Shown piece after piece: positions 32,671 to 36,913 of a stretch of DNA of 36,913 nucleotides. Position 1 is the first letter of the stretch. Every line of letters begins with the position of its first letter. The notes below the pieces were generated by a model, which worked only from the letters and a program-made list of their open reading frames with translations, was not told the origin of the DNA and made no database searches. A program made the translations under genes and the position numbers. The stretch is from the NCBI GenBank assembly GCA_947627545.1, contig CANQWK010000012.1, forward strand, positions 1-36,913, in the 5' to 3' direction. Source of the stretch: an uncultured Clostridia bacterium (GTDB lineage Bacteria > Bacillota > Clostridia > Christensenellales > UBA1242).

Positions 32671-33153
32671 GTGGAATTTGAAACATTAAATCACCCTTTT
32701 AAACCTATATTTAACAAAAATAGCAAAATTTTAATTTTGGGCAGCATGCCTTCGCCAACTTCCAGACAAGAAGGCTTTTATTTTGCACATAAACAAAATA
32801 GATTTTGGAAAATATTATCCACACTTTTTAATGAAGAACTTTCAACAATTGAAAGCAAAAAACAATTTTTAATAAATCATAAAATTGCACTTTGGGATGT
32901 TGTTAAAAGTTGCGAAATTGTTGGTGCAAGTGATTCTTCTATAAAAAATGTTCAAGTTAATGATTTTAACATTATTTTAAAAGTTGCCAACATTAAAGCA
33001 ATTTTTACTCTTGGCAAAACTGCAACAAAATTCTTAAAAAAATATACAAATTTAAACTGCATAGAATTACCTTCTAGTAGCCCTGCAAATTGTGCTGTAC
33101 CCTTTGAAGAATTATTAAATAAATATAAAATAATTTTAAATTTTGTTAATTAA
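32671..33153 (+). CDS. uracil-DNA-glycosylase superfamily protein (hypoxanthine-DNA glycosylase-like)
   Basis: Start taken as GTG at 32671 (VEFETLNHPFKP), 160 residues: TATAAT at 32659-32664 ends 6 nt before it, so the mRNA would be leaderless; the in-frame ATG at 32653 lies upstream of that -10. Motifs: ILGSMPSPTSRQEGFYFAHK (motif 1) and LPSSSPANC (motif 2, usually LPSTSPAN). These match the small DNA-deoxyinosine glycosylase group, which removes deaminated bases. With xth and dinB it adds to a local DNA-repair set. Confidence 0.8.
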   Translation: MEFETLNHPFKPIFNKNSKILILGSMPSPTSRQEGFYFAHKQNRFWKILSTLFNEELSTIESKKQFLINHKIALWDVVKSCEIVGASDSSIKNVQVNDFNIILKVANIKAIFTLGKTATKFLKKYTNLNCIELPSSSPANCAVPFEELLNKYKIILNFVN

Positions 33154-33350
33154 AACGCTAAAAATTTTTAAAAAACAATAAAAAATGCACCATTTTTTGC
33201 AAAAATTTAAAAAATTATATTAAAAATTTTAAAATTTATTTTTTTCTAAGATATCAGCAAAACCCATTACAATTAATGTTAATATTTCTTTTGATTTACA
33301 ATACTACGAAAATAAAATTAAAAAAATTTTTATAAACATTTAAAAAGTAC
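33154..33350. other. AT-rich spacer before the tRNA-Ser locus
   Basis: Mostly A/T runs; no ORF or clear hairpin seen. Confidence 0.5.
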
Positions 33351-33379
33351 TTGTAAAATTTAAAATTTTGTGCTATATT
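33351..33379 (+). promoter_or_regulatory. promoter of the tRNA-Ser locus
   Basis: TTGTAA (33351-33356), 17-bp spacer, TATATT (33374-33379), about 65 bp before the tRNA-Ser 5' half and 290 bp before the complete tRNA. Confidence 0.7.
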
Positions 33380-33445
33380 ATTATTGCTGTTTATGACAAA
33401 TAATCATAAAAGCAACAAATCAGAATAACTAAATATATAAATTAC

Positions 33446-33489
33446 GGAGAGCTGGTAGAGTGGTCTAATACAGCAGTCTTGAAAACTGC
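33446..33489 (+). pseudogene. orphan 5' half of tRNA-Ser(TGA)
   Basis: Acceptor 5' strand GGAGAGC, D arm and complete anticodon stem-loop (GCAGTCTTGAAAACTGC), then no variable arm or T arm. The break just after the anticodon arm mirrors the tRNA-Thr partial copies. It lies between the promoter and the complete tRNA-Ser. Confidence 0.85.
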
Positions 33490-33584
33490 CAGATTTTCAG
33501 CAGTATTATCTTGGCTTTTAATTTTTAAAATGTTTTGTAAAAGTCCTATAAATTAAGGCATTTGGAGATTTTAAAATTTAAAAA

Positions 33585-33666
33585 ATGTCTACCAAAAAAT
33601 GTTGAAATTTGCTCAATGTCTACCAAAATGTCTACCAAAACATAATTTCTTAATAAAATGTCTACC
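33585..33666 (+). repeat. four ATGTCTACC repeats, probable integrase arm sites
   Basis: Exact copies at 33585, 33616, 33628 and 33658 (spacings 31, 12, 30), most followed by AAAA; the last ends 2 bp before the complete tRNA-Ser. The position between a partial and a complete tRNA matches the TTTTACACTTT repeats at the tRNA-Thr locus. Confidence 0.75.
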
Positions 33667-33668
33667 GT

Positions 33669-33757
33669 GGAGAGTTGGCTGAGTGGTCTATAGCGGCGGT
33701 CTTGAAAACCGTTGAAGTTAACAGCTTCCGGGGGTTCGAATCCCTCACTCTCCGCCA
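33669..33757 (+). tRNA. tRNA-Ser (TGA anticodon)
   Basis: 89 nt with encoded CCA. Acceptor GGAGAGT/ACTCTCC, anticodon loop CTTGAAA (anticodon TGA, reads UCA), a long variable arm typical of serine tRNA, and a normal T loop (TTCGAAT). Its class II form and CCA end are clear. Confidence 0.96.
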
Positions 33758-33773
33758 CACAAAACCTAAATCG

Positions 33774-33802
33774 AACCGTTGGTGTCAATAACGGTTTTTT
33801 TT
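33774..33802 (+). terminator. terminator after tRNA-Ser
   Basis: AACCGTT and AACGGTT pair around a 9-nt loop, followed by T8. Just beyond it the base composition changes. Confidence 0.88.
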
Positions 33803-33824
33803 ATTGACGCAAACTGAGAATAAA

Positions 33825-36140
33825 TTAATTATTTTCAACATAATTTTTATAAAGTGCGTCGATAAAACAGTCGGAAATCAGTTTCATGCCGGCGGTGTTT
33901 GGATGAAGAGAATCATTTGCATAAGCCTGCGCTTCCATTCTGGACATATTGTAATAGTTAAACAAATCCACAAGTTCTACATTTTTAATTTCTTCGGCAA
34001 TTTGCCTGATTTTGTTGTTGAATTTTTCAAGATTTTGTTGATATAGATTTTCATCTTGAACTTTTGCCCAATTTGATTCACCCGTACTGCTTGGCGGAAT
34101 GGTGAACACAAACACTTTCAAGTTTGGAGAATATGCGATATATTCTTTTAAAATATTCATCACAATTCGTTTGTAATAGGCGTAAAATGTGCTTGGTTCC
34201 ACATCTCCTTTGGCGTTAAAGTCATTGATGCCCATGTAAACTGCAACAATGTCGGGATAAATGTCCGCATCCTGTCCCTCGTTTTTCTCGTTTTCAAAGT
34301 CGGAATATTTTGTGTTGTCGTGAAGTTGACTGCTTCTATATGTTGTGATATTGTCTGTAATAAGTCCGCCCGAAAAAGAATTGTTTACACAAAGTTTCAT
34401 GTTTGTCCGTTCTATTGTCGACATCCACCACGTGTCATGTACGGTCGGAACACCGAGGGTTTCTTTAAAATTTGTCCTTTCAATTTCAGGGGTGCTTTTA
34501 TCATCATAAATTCCTGTTACATCATTAAAATAAAACATTTTATTCCCGCAATAATTGTGGGCGTTAGGGTCATCTCCGCCCCATATGCCATTCTTTTTTA
34601 TGTCACTGTTTTGAGTTTCATACTCATTTGAATAGCCGTCATATGTGCTTATGCTGTCGCCAAGAATTGACACTTGTTTGCCCGCCAAAACTTCGCGCAA
34701 TTTCTTCACCTTTGCCACTGGAGTTTCGGCGCTTTCTATTTTTTCAACTTGTTCTTCAATGGACCACGAATGCTGATAATAGCAATCAAAAAACATTCGG
34801 TGATATTCAGTAGAACCAGTATAATTGGCATCGCCTTCCTTTTCTCCCTTTTTGCCAATCGCACCAATAAAACGAAGTTGATTGTAATATGGATTGCTGC
34901 CAAGCCCCTTTTTATTTACAACCCCAACATTTGGGTCATTATTATGATCTGCAAAAAGCCATTCAACGCCACCGTCTTTCCCACCAAACGCAAGTGTATA
35001 TCCGTCTGGAATGACATAGTTGCAATCGAAATCCACCCAGCCAAAATGATACCCATCTTTTTCTGTCAATTTGCTAAATTTTTCTTGATATTCTTCTTCT
35101 GTTTTTATTGCCAAAGGTTCAGCTTTGTTTTTCGTCAAAACTTCGGGAACTTGTCTTTTTTCTATCACTTCAGCGCTGTCTGGAAGTGGGGTGACATCGC
35201 CAACTTTGTATGTTGGAATTATGTAGATATCAAGATATGGAAGCCCATTATTCTTTTTCAAATCTTGAACAAGCACACTGATTTTTGTGATTGTCTTGTT
35301 TTCAAAAGCATTGCCACCAGAAAATGTGTATACATACATATATGGTCCCCAAAAATTGTCGCCAGTATATCCTTGCATAATTGAAAGATCGCCAATGTCA
35401 TTTTTAACATTTTCTTTCAAATTTTCAAAGATAGGCTTGGGGTCATCTATGACAACCTTAACTTCAACCGCAAGTGTGTCGGGATATTTACCTGTGCTTT
35501 GAAGAAGTTTATTATGTGCTTTGCCATCAATCAAAGTGAAGTTGCCCGCTTCGTCACTGACAGGGATGTTTTTTGCATAATAAAGCGAAACAGAGCCATT
35601 TCCGCCAAGCACAAGAGTTTCATTTGTGTCAATATATATTGGTTCTTCAAAATCAATAGTTGTTTGCCCGCTTGTCACTTGAAAAGTGTCTATCTTTTTA
35701 ACAGAAGGTGGCACATCGCTTGTGCGAGATTTCACAACATCTTCAATATTTGCTGTGCCAACATCCAAATTTCCGTCATTTTTTGCAAAAACTGTGATAT
35801 TTTTGATTTTCAACTCAGAAAAAATCACTGTGTTTGTATATTTTTGATAGTGTGGCAAAAGGGCTATGTAACTATCTGTCAAATCTGCATATCCACCGTC
35901 AAAATACTTTGCCATTGTGCCAGCAACTTCCAAGGTGTGTTCAAACGCATCTTCGTCAGAAACCTTTTCATCTGAAAGTTTGTCCGAACGCTCAGCGCCA
36001 TACCAAATATATCCGTCATAGCCTGTGTAAGGCTCTTTTTTGTCTTTGATAAAATAAAAAACAAGGCCACTCGTCAAAGCGATCACTATTCCAATAGCCA
36101 TGCAAACTATAAATATTTTCCAGTTAAATTTTTTTGTCAT
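33825..36140 (-). CDS. membrane-anchored SGNH/GDSL hydrolase, 771 aa
   Basis: An N-terminal transmembrane anchor (residues ~8-30) exports a long region of unknown, strand-rich type (35-480) and a C-terminal SGNH domain: block I ILGDSIS (Ser496 nucleophile), block II Gly in FSGGLIT, block III MGINDF, block V DSLHPN near 741 (Asp and His). Probably a carbohydrate or lipid esterase at the cell surface. GC content and codon choice are clearly richer than in the genes before 33757, a sign of transfer. It has an AGGA ribosome site and its own promoter. Confidence 0.88.
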   Translation of the reverse strand: MTKKFNWKIFIVCMAIGIVIALTSGLVFYFIKDKKEPYTGYDGYIWYGAERSDKLSDEKVSDEDAFEHTLEVAGTMAKYFDGGYADLTDSYIALLPHYQKYTNTVIFSELKIKNITVFAKNDGNLDVGTANIEDVVKSRTSDVPPSVKKIDTFQVTSGQTTIDFEEPIYIDTNETLVLGGNGSVSLYYAKNIPVSDEAGNFTLIDGKAHNKLLQSTGKYPDTLAVEVKVVIDDPKPIFENLKENVKNDIGDLSIMQGYTGDNFWGPYMYVYTFSGGNAFENKTITKISVLVQDLKKNNGLPYLDIYIIPTYKVGDVTPLPDSAEVIEKRQVPEVLTKNKAEPLAIKTEEEYQEKFSKLTEKDGYHFGWVDFDCNYVIPDGYTLAFGGKDGGVEWLFADHNNDPNVGVVNKKGLGSNPYYNQLRFIGAIGKKGEKEGDANYTGSTEYHRMFFDCYYQHSWSIEEQVEKIESAETPVAKVKKLREVLAGKQVSILGDSISTYDGYSNEYETQNSDIKKNGIWGGDDPNAHNYCGNKMFYFNDVTGIYDDKSTPEIERTNFKETLGVPTVHDTWWMSTIERTNMKLCVNNSFSGGLITDNITTYRSSQLHDNTKYSDFENEKNEGQDADIYPDIVAVYMGINDFNAKGDVEPSTFYAYYKRIVMNILKEYIAYSPNLKVFVFTIPPSSTGESNWAKVQDENLYQQNLEKFNNKIRQIAEEIKNVELVDLFNYYNMSRMEAQAYANDSLHPNTAGMKLISDCFIDALYKNYVENN

Positions 36141-36160
36141 TTTTCTTTATCCTAATATAG

Positions 36161-36189
36161 ATTATATCGCAAAATAAAAAACTTTTCAA
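36161..36189 (-). promoter_or_regulatory. promoter of the SGNH hydrolase gene
   Basis: Minus strand: TTGAAA (36189-36184), 17-bp spacer, TATAAT (36166-36161), about 20 nt before the ATG at 36140. Confidence 0.75.
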
Positions 36190-36254
36190 ATTTTTTATAT
36201 AAGTTGCAAAAATTTTTTGATAGTGTTAAAATTAAAATATACTTTGAGGAGAAG

Positions 36255-36913
36255 ATGAAAAAGAAAAAAGTTTTAATTCCTGTGTCAATAATAATGGTTG
36301 TCGTTTTGCTTGCATGCATATTGTTTGCACTGCTTTTACCATTCAAAAGCAAAAGCGAAAAAACTGAATTTGAGTTTGATGCAGGGCCTTTGGCGTTAGA
36401 AAAGCAACTTTATCCCACATCTCATGGCGGCAGAACTTTTTATGTTGCGGCTGACGGCGGAGAAGAAAAATACGGTTTCAATGGAACAATCGAAAAGCCA
36501 TTTAGCCTAGAGCGCATCAGATGGTTTACTCGCCCAACCGAGATTATGCAGGAGCCAAGCCATTTTTTCCAGCCCGGCGACCAAATTTTACTCAAACGCG
36601 GAGATGTGTTTGACACAAGTTTGGAAATAAACAATTGCAGCGGAGATGAAAACAATCCAATCACCATTGCGTCATATGGGGACTCTGACAAAAGACCTGT
36701 TATTGAAATCACACAAGGAAAGGGCCTTTTAGGGATTGCAAATGCTGGATCGGCGGCAGTGATAATTCACGAATGTTCAAATATTGTAGTTCGAGATTTG
36801 GAAATAAATATAAAATGGACATCTAGAAAAACTAAAATTGATGACGACGCCTCCGGAATTACGGTTGCATATGACGAAGTTGGAGAAAATAAATATGAAA
36901 ATGTGTATATTGT
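36255..36913 (+). CDS. secreted or anchored parallel beta-helix protein (partial, runs off the window)
   Basis: Open from an ATG behind GAGGAG to the window end, at least 219 residues. The N-terminus is an MKKKK-type signal/anchor with a hydrophobic core (VLIPVSIIMVVVLLACILFA). The rest has the pattern of pectate-lyase-like right-handed helices: a FQPGDQILLKRGDVF entry, NPITIASYGD, then short rungs (IIHECSNIVVRDLEIN). Probably polysaccharide-acting; divergent from, and likely functionally linked to, the SGNH hydrolase. It shares the higher GC of that gene. Confidence 0.8.
   Translation, partial: MKKKKVLIPVSIIMVVVLLACILFALLLPFKSKSEKTEFEFDAGPLALEKQLYPTSHGGRTFYVAADGGEEKYGFNGTIEKPFSLERIRWFTRPTEIMQEPSHFFQPGDQILLKRGDVFDTSLEINNCSGDENNPITIASYGDSDKRPVIEITQGKGLLGIANAGSAAVIIHECSNIVVRDLEINIKWTSRKTKIDDDASGITVAYDEVGENKYENVYI

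Noticed and set aside
34674..35384. Long plus-strand ORF opposite the SGNH gene
   Set aside because: It is antisense to a clear SGNH hydrolase, lacks a ribosome site and has Cys/Phe-rich shadow composition.

Overview
The window comes from a very AT-rich bacterial chromosome, most probably an uncultivated anaerobic Bacillota (Firmicutes/Clostridia-like) lineage. The support is: a dnaG-sigma-rpoD-zinc-ribbon operon, a Gram-positive-type SOS box (GAAC-N4-GTTC) before a Pol IV gene, AcpS, RecX, a FatA-type acyl-ACP thioesterase, rubrerythrin (anaerobe), and textbook TTGACA/TATAAT promoters. I cannot name a genus.

Region 1 (1-6950) is an integrative element lodged in the anticodon loop of a tRNA-Thr(GGT) gene. 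Reading the minus strand from the original tRNA promoter at 7000-6972 there are two orphan 5' halves of the tRNA, a complete tRNA-Thr (6609-6535), the element, another orphan 5' half (205-169), and a second complete tRNA-Thr (106-32). This is a record of repeated integration at one core. The element carries an HUH rolling-circle replication protein, two XRE repressors that each face a perfect palindrome, small unknown genes, an Xis-like protein, a tyrosine integrase and a DUF669-like protein. The Rep gene (713-1504) is open only if four in-frame TGA codons are read as tryptophan, and it has no TGG at all, while its neighbours and the host genes use TGG. A 34-codon ORF just before xis also contains an in-frame TGA. 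This selectively recoded replication gene is the most interesting thing in the window.

Region 2 (7000-33200) is ordinary chromosome: SOS-controlled dinB, a HAD phosphatase, a lytic transglycosylase, a YkvI-like transporter, the dnaG/sigma-like/rpoD/Zn-ribbon operon, a type-2 isoleucyl-tRNA synthetase with a swapped GxHH signature motif behind a structured leader RNA, acpS, recX, eno-cmk, a pair of unknown genes (one encoding a 932-residue Glu-rich repeat protein with two hydrophobic segments), rubrerythrin, thioesterase, rarA, xth, gap, a permuted-papain-like protein and a uracil/hypoxanthine-DNA-glycosylase-like protein. Many first-in-transcript genes have a -10 box only 5-9 nt before the start codon and no Shine-Dalgarno, so they look leaderless. 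Downstream genes in operons have good Shine-Dalgarno sequences.

Region 3 (33350-36913) repeats the pattern of region 1 at a tRNA-Ser(TGA): an orphan 5' half, about 180 bp holding four copies of ATGTCTACC, then a complete tRNA-Ser. Base composition rises clearly just after this tRNA. The island-like DNA beyond it encodes a membrane-anchored SGNH hydrolase and, divergently, a secreted beta-helix protein that runs off the window.
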